Part shown: piece after piece, positions 26,081-34,659 of the stretch | Layout of the letters: the number at the start of each line of letters is the position of its first letter | How positions within the stretch are numbered: position 1 is the first letter of the stretch | Source of the DNA: Alphaproteobacteria bacterium | GTDB lineage: Bacteria; Pseudomonadota; Alphaproteobacteria; Micavibrionales; Micavibrionaceae | NCBI GenBank assembly: GCA_020445145.1 | Contig: JAGRHC010000001.1 | Location: forward strand, 62,001-126,000 | Length of the DNA stretch: 64,000 nt | Reading direction: 5' to 3' | Made by a program: the position numbers and the translations under genes | Notes under the pieces: generated by a model | Database searches by the model: none | What the model saw: only the letters and a program-made list of their open reading frames with translations | What the model was told of the DNA's origin: nothing

Positions 26081-29011
26081 TCAAGCAGCTTTGCTGGTTT
26101 TTTCGAATGCCTCTACGGCGTCAGCACAGCGATTGCATAGCGGCTCTTTTTCAGTGACTTCCGGCAGAACTTTCCAGCAACGGGCGCATTTGTGGCCGGA
26201 GGCTTTTTGGATCTGAACCCCCTGCTCGCCCTTTTTCGCTTCAACAGCAGATACGATGCAGATGTCGGCCAGATCTTCTTTCATGGAAAGAACATTATCA
26301 GACAGTGTTGTCAGGGTTGCAGATGCCTCCAGTGAAGAGCCCAACTCTTTGCTTGCGCGCATCGGCTCGATTGCAGCGAGAACGGCGGCGCGAGCCTCAA
26401 GGATTTCTTCCCATTTCTCTGCGAGCGCGTTGTCCTTCCAACTTTGCGAAACTTGCGGGAATTCGCGCAGGTGGATACTGATTGCGTCTTTATAGATGCC
26501 CTGTGGACGGTAGCTCCAGGCTTCTTCGGTGGTGAAGGCGAGGATGGGGGCAAGCCAAGCGGACAGGCAGCTAAAGATTTCCGCCATCACCGTGCGGCAG
26601 GCGCGGCGCTCAAGTGAGTCCGGGCGGTCGCAGTAGAGGCTGTCCTTGCGGATATCGAAGTAGAAGGCCGAGAGGTCTTCGTTGCAGAAATCGTGCAGGG
26701 CTTTGGCGAGTTTACCGAATTCGTATCCGGTGATGCTCTCGCGCACGAAACCGTCCATCTCCGAAAGTTTATGGAGCATGTAGCGTTCGAGTTCCGGCAA
26801 ATTCTTGTCCGTCAGATCAACGCGCTCTTCAGGCGTAAAACCTTCCAGCGCACCGAGGAGGAAGCGCAGGGTATTGCGGATGCGGCGGTAGAGGTCGCCG
26901 GTGGTTTTTAGCGTGTCATTCCCGATGCGGATGTCCTCGGCGTAATCGGAAAGCATCACCCACAGACGAATGATGTCGGCGCCGTAGGTATCCATCATCT
27001 TGAGTGGATCGACGACGTTGCCGAGGGATTTCGACATTTTGTAGCCCTTTTCATCCAGCACGAAACCGTGGGTCAGGACGTTTTTATAGGGCGCATGGCC
27101 GCGTGTGCCGGTGCATTCCAGTAGGGAGGAATGGAACCAGCCGCGGTGCTGGTCTGAGCCTTCGAGGTAGAGGTCGATTTGTTCAACACCGTCAAAGCAC
27201 GGCCATGTTTGGGTGTCTCCCACCACAAAGGCGTGGGTAGAGCCGGATTCGAACCAGACGTCGACGATGTCGAAGACTTGCGTGTAATCCTCGGCCTTAT
27301 ATTTATCGCCGAGGAAGTCTTGTGCTTCCCTCGCCCACCATGCGTCGGCGCCTTCGGCTTCGAAATAGTCGGCGATGCGGGCAAAGACAGCGTCATCAAT
27401 CAGGACTTCGCCGGTGTCCTTGTTCAGGAACAGGGCGATGGGCACACCCCATGCGCGCTGGCGGGAGATGCACCAGTCGGGGCGGTTGGCGATCATCGCG
27501 GTGATGCGGGCTTCGCCTTTGGCCGGATGCCAGGCAGTGTCGCTGATGGCTTTGAGAGCTTTTTTGCGGATATCCCCTTCCCCGTCCATGGCGATGAACC
27601 ATTGGGGGGTGGTGCGGAAAATCACGGGTGCTTTGGAGCGCCATGAGTGCGGGTAGTCGTGTTTGAGACTGCCTTTGGCGAGAAGGTTTTCGGCATCGGC
27701 CAGTTCGCGCAAGACGGCGAAGTTGCCTTCGCCGAGCTTACCATCCTGAGTGTAGACCTCAAGACCCGCAAAAAGCGGGACGTGCGGGCGGAACTTGCCG
27801 TCGTCGGTGACGTTATCGGTGACTTCTAAATTATGGACTTTTCCGAGTAAAAAATCATCTTCTCCATGCCCAGGCGCAATATGAACAAACCCTGTTCCTG
27901 CTTCATCTGTCACAAATTCTCCAGATAGTACGGGAACATCAAAATCATACCCTTTTCCACGAAGTGGGTGAGCACAAGTAATACCTCCAAATATTCCATT
28001 TTGAATATTCTTAACCGCCAAATCATGCCTAACAAGCATATGACCCGGCCACGATGAAATTCTATGAACTCTCCGTATCCTTACTTCTTCAAGGAATCTC
28101 TGTAACAAATTTTCTGCAACAATCAGCCTTTCGCCGACTTCTGCACTACTTCCCTCTTCTATCTCTTCAACTTCAAAAACGATATAAGTTAAATCTTCAT
28201 TACACGCAATCGCCCTATTTGAAGGTATTGTCCAGGGAGTAGTAGTCCATATGACTATGGATGCTGGCTTATCGTAACCTGTAAATTCTCCACCAACTAG
28301 TTGGTGTAAAGTTCCACCAACAGCATCAACTACCGGGAATTTTACCCAGACGGTAATGGATTTGTGTTCCTTATACTCAACTTCGGCTTCGGCGAGCGCG
28401 GTTTTTTCGACTGTTGACCACATGACAGGGCGTAGGCCTTTGTATAGACCGCCGTTCATAGCGAATTTGTGGATTTCCTGAACAATCTTGCTTTCGGCGC
28501 GGTTGGTCATGGTGCGGTAGGGGTTCTCCCAATCGCCGGTGACGCCGAGGCGCTGGAACTGCGTGCTTTGGGTATCGACCCAGCTTTGAGCGAATTTGCG
28601 GCACTCCTCGCGGAAGGCGAGAATATCAACTTCATCCTTGTCCTTGCCGGCGGCGCGGTATTGCTCCTCGATCTTCCATTCGATCGGGAGGCCGTGGCAG
28701 TCCCAGCCCGGCACGTAGGGCGCGTCGAAGCCGCTCATGGCGAAGGATTTGACGATTACGTCCTTGAGGATTTTGTTGACGGCGTGGCCCATGTGGATGT
28801 TGCCGTTGGCGTATGGCGGGCCGTCGTGGAGGACGTATTTGGGCTTGCCTGCTCCGCTCGCCCGCATCTGGGCGTACAGGTTGGTGTCCGACCAGTTCTG
28901 AAGAATTTCGGGCTCTTTTTGCGGCAGGCCGCCGCGCATTGGGAAATCGGTTTTGGGGAGGAAGACGCTTTCGCGGTAACGGTCTTCCGCTGTCTTGTCT
29001 TTGTCGCTCAT
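26081..29011 (-). CDS. ileS: Isoleucyl-tRNA synthetase, with AT-rich editing-domain segment
   Basis: Class I aminoacyl-tRNA synthetase charging tRNA-Ile. The HIGH motif appears as HMGH at 73-76 in PYANGNIHMGHAVNK, and KMSKSLGNV lies near residue 657. The C-terminal zinc finger has CARCWKVLPEV and CNRCADAV. The CP1 editing domain carries IWTTTPWTIPSN and GTGFVHIAPGHGEDDF with the conserved Asp. Bases about 27825-28375, encoding residues about 212-395, are far more AT-rich than the rest; frame and motifs are intact. 976 aa; functional enzyme expected. Confidence 0.97.
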   Translation of the reverse strand: MSDKDKTAEDRYRESVFLPKTDFPMRGGLPQKEPEILQNWSDTNLYAQMRASGAGKPKYVLHDGPPYANGNIHMGHAVNKILKDVIVKSFAMSGFDAPYVPGWDCHGLPIEWKIEEQYRAAGKDKDEVDILAFREECRKFAQSWVDTQSTQFQRLGVTGDWENPYRTMTNRAESKIVQEIHKFAMNGGLYKGLRPVMWSTVEKTALAEAEVEYKEHKSITVWVKFPVVDAVGGTLHQLVGGEFTGYDKPASIVIWTTTPWTIPSNRAIACNEDLTYIVFEVEEIEEGSSAEVGERLIVAENLLQRFLEEVRIRRVHRISSWPGHMLVRHDLAVKNIQNGIFGGITCAHPLRGKGYDFDVPVLSGEFVTDEAGTGFVHIAPGHGEDDFLLGKVHNLEVTDNVTDDGKFRPHVPLFAGLEVYTQDGKLGEGNFAVLRELADAENLLAKGSLKHDYPHSWRSKAPVIFRTTPQWFIAMDGEGDIRKKALKAISDTAWHPAKGEARITAMIANRPDWCISRQRAWGVPIALFLNKDTGEVLIDDAVFARIADYFEAEGADAWWAREAQDFLGDKYKAEDYTQVFDIVDVWFESGSTHAFVVGDTQTWPCFDGVEQIDLYLEGSDQHRGWFHSSLLECTGTRGHAPYKNVLTHGFVLDEKGYKMSKSLGNVVDPLKMMDTYGADIIRLWVMLSDYAEDIRIGNDTLKTTGDLYRRIRNTLRFLLGALEGFTPEERVDLTDKNLPELERYMLHKLSEMDGFVRESITGYEFGKLAKALHDFCNEDLSAFYFDIRKDSLYCDRPDSLERRACRTVMAEIFSCLSAWLAPILAFTTEEAWSYRPQGIYKDAISIHLREFPQVSQSWKDNALAEKWEEILEARAAVLAAIEPMRASKELGSSLEASATLTTLSDNVLSMKEDLADICIVSAVEAKKGEQGVQIQKASGHKCARCWKVLPEVTEKEPLCNRCADAVEAFEKTSKAA

Positions 29012-29106
29012 GGTTTTATCGCCCGTCTTTCAGTTCTTTTGTCGGTCCCCTCGCAATCTAGTGCTTTTTCGCAAAAGCGCAAGGGGGCGGGCCGTTTTGC
29101 GGGCAT

Positions 29107-29141
29107 AAAAAAACAGGCGCTGTGGGGTGCGCCTGTTTTTT
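29107..29141 (-). terminator. Strong rho-independent terminator after a 58-aa gene
   Basis: AAAAAACAGGCGC and GCGCCTGTTTTTT form a perfect 13-base-arm hairpin around 8 bases. On the minus strand it follows the stop of the 58-aa gene by about 20 bases and is continued by T residues. It insulates ileS from that upstream gene. Confidence 0.85.
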
Positions 29142-29161
29142 GGGGAACAGGAAGTCTCTTT

Positions 29162-29338
29162 TTACGTTTGCAGCTGCTGCAGCTGCTGCTGTATTACCGA
29201 AGTCTGACGATCGGGCTGATGCTGTTGCCCCCGCGGCTCTCCCTGTTCCGACTTTTTCGGTTGATTCTCGTTCGCTTTTTTGTGCGGAGTGCTACCGCTA
29301 GCGTCAGCAAATGCATCTGTTGATTTTTGTCTTGTCAT
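29162..29338 (-). CDS. Small hydrophilic 58-aa protein, unknown
   Basis: Product begins MTRQKSTDAFADASGSTPHK, is rich in Lys, Glu, Gln and Pro, and ends in a Gln-Leu repeat (QQQLQQLQT) encoded by CTGCAG-type triplet repeats. It is probably disordered and soluble. AAAGG lies 8 bases before the ATG at 29338; the frame also opens 24 bases earlier. A promoter and a strong terminator flank it, so it looks like an independent small transcription unit. No family recognised. Confidence 0.55.
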   Translation of the reverse strand: MTRQKSTDAFADASGSTPHKKANENQPKKSEQGEPRGQQHQPDRQTSVIQQQLQQLQT

Positions 29339-29359
29339 TTCTTTACCTTTCCCGTGGTT

Positions 29360-29407
29360 CACCCTTAAAGGGTGCCGTTATGTAATCCCTTTGAGTGTAT
29401 ATTGCAA
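29360..29407 (-). promoter_or_regulatory. Putative promoter and operator of the 58-aa gene
   Basis: TTGCAA (29402-29407) and TACATA (29379-29384) on the minus strand have 17-bp spacing. Immediately downstream, at the likely transcription start, CACCCTT and AAGGGTG form a perfect inverted repeat (29360-29374) around one base, which could be an operator or 5' hairpin. Confidence 0.4.
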
Positions 29408-29458
29408 GTGCTAATTATACATTAAAGCCATGCGTTTTTTGCATAACTCGAGGCAGTG

Positions 29459-30382
29459 TTAAGAAAGGCCAATTGCCCATGTTATCAATGGGATGTAGAG
29501 CAGCGCGAACAGGGTTCCGGCGAGGATGGTTGTGGCGGCTTTTTCGGGTTCCAGATTCATTTGCGCCGCGAAGGCAGCGACGTTGGCGGCTGGCGGGACA
29601 ATCGACATCATAATCAGAAGGTTATGGATATTTTCGTTGAACCAGTGCGTTATGTGATTATCGCATACCACGAATGCAATAGATAATAGCGGAAATGCTA
29701 TAAATTTCCCGGAAAATGTGAGCGTTACGAATCTTGGGCCGAAAACAAGTTTCTGGACTTTGGAGAGCGCCGCGCCGATGATCATCATGCCGATGACCAC
29801 GTAGGCTCCTTTGAAGTAGGCCCAGTAGGTCCAGAAGGTTTCGGGAAGATCGAGGTGCAGGGCGTTGGCGCTCATTCCGGCGGCGATGGCGTAGATGGCG
29901 GGGAATCTGATGATTTTCCTGAGACTGGTACGGACATCGAATGCGCCTCGAGCGGCCATATAGTATCCGATGGTGGCTTCGTAGACGGAGCCGCCGAGCA
30001 TCATGAAAATGTATATGGCGACTTGTTCCTGTGTGAAGAACAGGAGCACGAGAGGGAGGCCGAAATATCCTGTATTGCCCATTGATGCGCACATGGCCAT
30101 CAGGTTGGCCTGAGCATCTCCGTATATTTTTTTGCCGAGCTTGAGGAAGCTCAGACCTACGATGGCGCTGATTGTGAAGATCACGATGGGCAGAACGATG
30201 AAGGAGGGCTGGAACTCGAGATGTGCGACAAAACCGAAAACGGTGACGGGCATCAGGATATAAATGGCAAGTGCGCCAAGGCTCTGGCGGTCGACATGTA
30301 GGAAGCGGCCCGCGAACCACCCTACCCCGATCAAGAGGTAGAGCGGCAGGAGATTGAAAACCAGTGAGAGGAAGACCTGCAT
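29459..30382 (-). CDS. AEC-family (auxin efflux carrier-type) permease
   Basis: A 307-aa integral membrane protein with about ten hydrophobic segments arranged as an inverted five-helix repeat. The pattern near residue 95-110 (MCASMGNTGYFGLPLVLLFF) and the C-terminal SIVPPAANVAAFAAQM match the AEC transporter family, which moves small carboxylates such as malate in some bacteria. Substrate cannot be predicted. It follows the peroxiredoxin gene by 19 bases, so the two are likely co-transcribed. Confidence 0.88.
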   Translation of the reverse strand: MQVFLSLVFNLLPLYLLIGVGWFAGRFLHVDRQSLGALAIYILMPVTVFGFVAHLEFQPSFIVLPIVIFTISAIVGLSFLKLGKKIYGDAQANLMAMCASMGNTGYFGLPLVLLFFTQEQVAIYIFMMLGGSVYEATIGYYMAARGAFDVRTSLRKIIRFPAIYAIAAGMSANALHLDLPETFWTYWAYFKGAYVVIGMMIIGAALSKVQKLVFGPRFVTLTFSGKFIAFPLLSIAFVVCDNHITHWFNENIHNLLIMMSIVPPAANVAAFAAQMNLEPEKAATTILAGTLFALLYIPLITWAIGLS

Positions 30383-30401
30383 GATGGCGCCTTGCCAGAC
30401 T

Positions 30402-30884
30402 TTATTTCAGCCAGGCTGTACAGGTGTCTGCGCTGGAGAGATCGACGTTGCCGGGGGATTCTTCGACGTTCAGCTTTTTGACAATCCCGTTTTCGATGAG
30501 CGCGCTGTAGCGTTTGGAGCGGGTGCCGAGACCTGCGGCGCTCAGGTCTACGTCCATGCCGGCAGCCTTTGTGAACATAGCGTTGCCGTCGGGGAGCATG
30601 GTCACTTTGCCGGTTGCACCAGCCGATTCGCCCCATGCTTTCATGACGAAAGGGTCGTTGACGGCGATGCAGATGATTTCGTCGATGCCCAGTCCTTTGA
30701 TTTCTTCGGCTCTTGAGACGTATCCGGGGAGGTGTTTCTGGTCGCAAGAGGGTGTGAACGCTCCGGGTACAGCAAAGAGGATGACCTTTTTGGCCTTGAT
30801 GTACTCGGCCATGTTGATTTCTTCCATGCCGTTCTCCCCTATTCTTTTCAGATTTATTTCCGGGATTTTATCGCCAGTTTTCAT
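30402..30884 (-). CDS. Peroxiredoxin, Prx5/AhpE-like (type II)
   Basis: Thiol peroxidase reducing H2O2 and organic peroxides. PGAFTPSCDQKHLPGYV holds the peroxidatic Cys47, and NDPFVMKAWGE and the C-terminal SADTC segment fit the Prx5 group; the late Cys may act as resolving thiol. I chose ATG 30884 (MKTGDKIPEINL, 160 aa) because GGAG lies 7 bases upstream; an ATG 12 bases earlier is in frame. It sits between ribF and the AEC permease. Confidence 0.92.
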   Translation of the reverse strand: MKTGDKIPEINLKRIGENGMEEINMAEYIKAKKVILFAVPGAFTPSCDQKHLPGYVSRAEEIKGLGIDEIICIAVNDPFVMKAWGESAGATGKVTMLPDGNAMFTKAAGMDVDLSAAGLGTRSKRYSALIENGIVKKLNVEESPGNVDLSSADTCTAWLK

Positions 30885-30908
30885 TTGAGACTCCATATGT
30901 TTTCAAGG

Positions 30909-31841
30909 TTATTCGGTTGAGAGAATGTCGCGGGCGAGATCGCAGTCTTTGCCCATTTGCGCGATCAGTTCGTCCAGCGTTGCGAATCTTGCTTCGCTGC
31001 GCAGGCGGCGGATCGGTTTGATGCGCAAAGTTTTACCGTAGATCTCTTTATTAAAGTCGAAAATGTGGGTCTCGACCTGAGCGATTTTGATTTCGAACAT
31101 CGGACGAATACCGATGTTGACGGCGGCCTGACGCCAGACGGTTTCCCCTTCGATTTGAACGCGGGCGGCGTATACACCGTAGGCCGGGTGGACGATGTTT
31201 TCGAGGTTCATGTTGGCGGTGGGGTAGCCAAGCTCCCGGCCTCTTTGGTCTCCGCGGATGACTTCGCCGCTTAGTTCCCAGCCCCAGCCGAGGAGCTGCC
31301 TGGCCTGTTCGATCTCGCCCCGGCGCAAATGCTGGCGGATGCGGGATGAGGATATTTCTTCGCCACCGGATGCGACGACTTCTTCGGTGACGGCGACAGG
31401 AATGCCTGCATCCTTGATGGTTTGGGGGGTGCCTTTGCGGAGCTGGCCAAAATGGAAGTCGAAACCGACGACAACGTGGGCGGCGCCGAGTGCGTCTTGC
31501 AGAATTTTTTTCACGAAGTCTTCGGCGCTCATGCTTGCGAAGTCCCAGTTGAACGGGAGTGAGAAGACGATATCGACGCCTTCGGCTGCCAGACGCTCCT
31601 CCTTGAGGGCGGCGGGCGTAATGCGGCTTGGGGGTTCGTCGGGGCGGAAAAGTTCTTTGGGGTGCGGCTCGAAGGTGAGGACGGCCAGTCTTGTGCCGCG
31701 ATCATTGGCGATGTCTCCGGCCTGTTTTAAAAGCGCCTGATGGCCACGATGGACACCGTCGAAATTTCCAATCGCGACGACTGCGCCTTTTGCGGTCGGC
31801 GGGATGTTCACAAGGCTGCGGTATATCTGTATTGCGTCCAT
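30909..31841 (-). CDS. ribF: RibF, bifunctional riboflavin kinase / FAD synthetase
   Basis: Makes FMN from riboflavin and FAD from FMN. The N-terminal nucleotidyltransferase domain has GNFDGVHRGHQALL and, later, the segment EISSSRIRQHLRRGEIEQA. The C-terminal kinase domain has GRELGYPTANM and GVYAARV. The 310-aa length is normal. It is divergent from lspA; in many proteobacteria ribF, ileS and lspA are adjacent in one direction, whereas here lspA is flipped and three genes separate ribF from ileS. Confidence 0.96.
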   Translation of the reverse strand: MDAIQIYRSLVNIPPTAKGAVVAIGNFDGVHRGHQALLKQAGDIANDRGTRLAVLTFEPHPKELFRPDEPPSRITPAALKEERLAAEGVDIVFSLPFNWDFASMSAEDFVKKILQDALGAAHVVVGFDFHFGQLRKGTPQTIKDAGIPVAVTEEVVASGGEEISSSRIRQHLRRGEIEQARQLLGWGWELSGEVIRGDQRGRELGYPTANMNLENIVHPAYGVYAARVQIEGETVWRQAAVNIGIRPMFEIKIAQVETHIFDFNKEIYGKTLRIKPIRRLRSEARFATLDELIAQMGKDCDLARDILSTE

Positions 31842-31971
31842 AGTGGCCTACACTATCCCCTCGATTGCGGGAAAGGAAGGCGCAAAATTCACAAAAACAA
31901 ACTTGATTGCGGCGGTGAAACGGTTAGGCTATCGCTTCTATTCAATGCCAAAGGTGAAAGCGGCGATTACG

Positions 31972-32676
31972 ATGACACTCTCTCGGGAGGAAATCCAGGA
32001 GCTTAACGATAAAGCGGATGCGCATCTTTTGAAGCGTAAACGTAAGAAAACTCTGCGCATTCTGGCGTGGCTGGGGTTTTCCGGGATTGTGGTTTTGCTG
32101 GATCAGCTTTCGAAATGGGGGGTTACGGAGTATATGATTCGCCCGCGGATTTTCGGGGATACGCAGGGGAGCCTTGATTTTTTGAGCTGGTATGCGGATC
32201 AGCCTGCGCGTTTGCCGTTTGCGCATATCGAGGTTTTTGATTTCTTTAATTTTGTGATGGTCTGGAATACCGGGGTCAGCTTTGGGATGATGGCTCAGGC
32301 CGGGCCTTATGCGCCTTATATACTGGTGGCTCTGGCGCTGGGGATTGCAGGATTGTTTACGGTCTGGCTGGTGGGGGCGCGGGAGAATATTCACCGCTTT
32401 TGTTATGCGCTGGTGATTGGCGGAGCGATCGGGAATGTGATTGACAGGCTGCGGTTCAAGGCGGTGATCGATTTTCTGGACTTTCATCTGGGCAGTTGGC
32501 ATTACCCGGCGTTTAATGTGGCGGACAGTGCGGTTGTCCTCGGGGTTGGCGGTCTGATTTTTGCGCTGGCGATTACGGACTTTAAGCGAAAGAAAGAACT
32601 CAAGACGCGGATCAAGAACCGTACTGAGGAGCGGAAGCGTTTTCTAAAGAGATTTGGGCTTTATACAAAAAGGTGA
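31972..32676 (+). CDS. lspA: LspA, lipoprotein signal peptidase (signal peptidase II)
   Basis: Inner-membrane aspartyl protease that removes lipoprotein signal peptides. Four membrane segments are visible, with LLDQLSKWGV, NTGVSFGM, and the catalytic Asp residues in GNVIDRLRF and FNVADSAVVLG. The core is normal but an N-terminal hydrophilic extension of about 40 residues (MTLSREEIQELNDKADAHLL) and a basic tail make it 234 aa, longer than the usual 160-170. ATG 31945 is an alternative start. The downstream gene encodes one of its likely substrates. Confidence 0.92.
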   Translation: MTLSREEIQELNDKADAHLLKRKRKKTLRILAWLGFSGIVVLLDQLSKWGVTEYMIRPRIFGDTQGSLDFLSWYADQPARLPFAHIEVFDFFNFVMVWNTGVSFGMMAQAGPYAPYILVALALGIAGLFTVWLVGARENIHRFCYALVIGGAIGNVIDRLRFKAVIDFLDFHLGSWHYPAFNVADSAVVLGVGGLIFALAITDFKRKKELKTRIKNRTEERKRFLKRFGLYTKR

Positions 32677-32681
32677 ACGAT

Positions 32682-33212
32682 ATGGATCGAAAATTTTCAT
32701 TTCTGGTGACGGCGGCTGTTTGTACAGTTTTGCTGAGTGGATGTTCCGGTGTGAAAAAGCAGCTTGGGCTGGAGAAGTCAGCGCCGGATGAGTTTATGGT
32801 GATCAAGCATGCGCCTTTGGCCATGCCACCGGGGATGGCTTTGCCGCCACCAACTCCGGGCGCGCCGAGACCGCAGGAGCAAGCACCGATTGTGCAGGCG
32901 GAGCAAGCTGTTTTCGGGACTGAGGCTTCTGTGAAAGAGGTGCACGAAAAAAGCTCCGGAGAAGATGCATTTTTGAGGCAAGCGGGGGCTGCGCAGACTG
33001 ACCCCTCGATCCGGGCGACAATTGATCGGGAGACTGAGGAACTTAACCAGCGCAATAAGCCTGTATCCGAGAAGCTACTCGGGATTGGCGGGAAGACATA
33101 TGTACCGCCGGCTTCGGTTGTGGATCCGAAGGCAGAGGTTGAGCGGTTGAAAAAGAACAAGGAAGAAGGCAAGCCGGTGACGGAAGGCGAAACGCCGAGC
33201 GTGGAGGAGTAG
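32682..33212 (+). CDS. DUF3035 (BamF-like) lipoprotein
   Basis: A 176-aa outer-membrane-type lipoprotein: signal sequence with lipobox LLSGC and Cys21. The segment DEFMVIKHAPLAMPPGMALP followed by PPPTPGAPRPQE matches the DUF3035 pattern, described as BamF in Caulobacter. The rest is hydrophilic. ATG 32682 has AAAGGTG 8 bases upstream; a GTG 9 bases earlier overlaps the lspA stop. It is co-transcribed with lspA upstream and the M16 pair downstream (4-base gap), tying it to envelope protein handling. Confidence 0.82.
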   Translation: MDRKFSFLVTAAVCTVLLSGCSGVKKQLGLEKSAPDEFMVIKHAPLAMPPGMALPPPTPGAPRPQEQAPIVQAEQAVFGTEASVKEVHEKSSGEDAFLRQAGAAQTDPSIRATIDRETEELNQRNKPVSEKLLGIGGKTYVPPASVVDPKAEVERLKKNKEEGKPVTEGETPSVEE

Positions 33213-33216
33213 GTTT

Positions 33217-34659
33217 ATGCGTCTTTCCGTTCTTTTTGCTCTCTTTTTGCTGTTGCTCCCCTGCCCTTCCTTTGCGAAGGATACGGGCGCTGTGCAGACG
33301 CCGGAGAAGGTTTTCAATGCGCAGTCCTATATGCTCGATAACGGGTTGCAGGTTGTGGTGGTTGAAAATCACAGGGCGCCTGTGGTGACGCATATGATCT
33401 GGTACAGGGTCGGGGCGGCGGAGGAGCAGCCGGGAAAATCAGGGATGGCTCATTTTATGGAGCATCTGATGTTCAAGGGGCAGACCTCCGAGGCATTCGG
33501 GGATATTGCGCCGGGGGATTTTTCGAAGATTGTGCGCAGTCTTGGCGGGAAGGATAATGCGTTTACATCTCAGGACTATACGGCGTATTACCAGTCGGTG
33601 GCTTCGGACCAGCTTGAGACGGTGATGACGATGGAAGCCGGGCGGATGCGCGGCATGTCGCCGCCTGCGGACGAGGTTGTTTCCGAGAACAAGGTTATTC
33701 TGGAGGAGCGGCGGCAGCGGACGGATAACGACCCACGGGCGCAGATGGACGAGCAGCTTAATGCCGCTTTGTTTGTTAATCATCCTTACGGGATTCCTGT
33801 GATCGGGTGGCTGCATGAGATGGAAGGTTTGACGTGGGATGACGAGAAGGCGTTTTACGATCTCTGGTATGAGCCGAATAATGCGATTCTTGTCGTTTCC
33901 GGCGATGTGACGGGGCCGGAGGTTCTGGCGCTGGCGCAGAAGACTTACGGGAAGATTCCTTCTGCGAAAGTGCCGGAGCGCATACGGACGGTCTCACCGC
34001 CGTTTGTAGCGCAGATGAGTGTTACGCTTGCCCACTCGTCTATTCGTGAGCCTTCGTTTCAGCGGGGGTACAGGGTTCCTTCCGCACGGCAGAACAAGCA
34101 GGATTCTCTGGCACTTGAGGTGCTGGAGGAGATTATGGGGGGCGGTGCGACGTCGCGGCTCTATAAGGATCTGGTGGTTGAAGGCAAAGTTGCAAGTTCT
34201 ATTTCCATCTCCTATTCGGGAAATGCGTGGGATGATGCAACGGTCTGGATTGCCGGCGTTCCTGCCGAGGGGAATGTTTTGCAGGATGTTGAAGCGGCAG
34301 TTGATGATGAGCTTCGCAAATTGATTGCCGAGGGTGTTCGTGCAGATGAGCTCAAGGATGCTGTGACGCGGATGCAGGCGGATGCGATTTATGCGCGGGA
34401 CAGTTTGTCCGGTCCGGCCATGACAATCGGGTACGGGCTGATTACCGGATCGACGCTGGACGATATTGAATATTGGCCGCGGGATATCGAGATGGTCAGC
34501 GCGGATCAGGTGCAGGATGTGGCAAAGCGCTTTTTGAACCCTGATGCGCCGGCCAAAATTCCACCGGTGACGGGCTATTTACTGCCTAAGGAAGGCGGCG
34601 ATGATCAGGGCTTGGATGCCATGGGCGGCGCAAGTGAGATGCAAGGGGAGATACGGTAA
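33217..34659 (+). CDS. M16-family zinc peptidase, catalytic subunit, exported
   Basis: Pitrilysin-type metallopeptidase of 480 aa. An N-terminal signal peptide (MRLSVLFALFLLLLPCPSFA) precedes the inverted zinc motif HFMEH (His79, Glu82, His83), with the distal Glu likely in NKVILEERRQR. A C-terminal M16 domain follows. It should act in the periplasm. The next gene starts in a TAATG overlap and encodes a similar protein without the zinc motif, the usual two-chain arrangement. Its last 25 residues are acidic and Gly-rich. Confidence 0.92.
   Translation: MRLSVLFALFLLLLPCPSFAKDTGAVQTPEKVFNAQSYMLDNGLQVVVVENHRAPVVTHMIWYRVGAAEEQPGKSGMAHFMEHLMFKGQTSEAFGDIAPGDFSKIVRSLGGKDNAFTSQDYTAYYQSVASDQLETVMTMEAGRMRGMSPPADEVVSENKVILEERRQRTDNDPRAQMDEQLNAALFVNHPYGIPVIGWLHEMEGLTWDDEKAFYDLWYEPNNAILVVSGDVTGPEVLALAQKTYGKIPSAKVPERIRTVSPPFVAQMSVTLAHSSIREPSFQRGYRVPSARQNKQDSLALEVLEEIMGGGATSRLYKDLVVEGKVASSISISYSGNAWDDATVWIAGVPAEGNVLQDVEAAVDDELRKLIAEGVRADELKDAVTRMQADAIYARDSLSGPAMTIGYGLITGSTLDDIEYWPRDIEMVSADQVQDVAKRFLNPDAPAKIPPVTGYLLPKEGGDDQGLDAMGGASEMQGEIR

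Noticed and set aside
28469..29323. A 284-codon plus-strand frame opposite the 5' part of ileS and the small 58-aa gene
   Set aside because: Antisense shadow crossing a terminator; no motif support.
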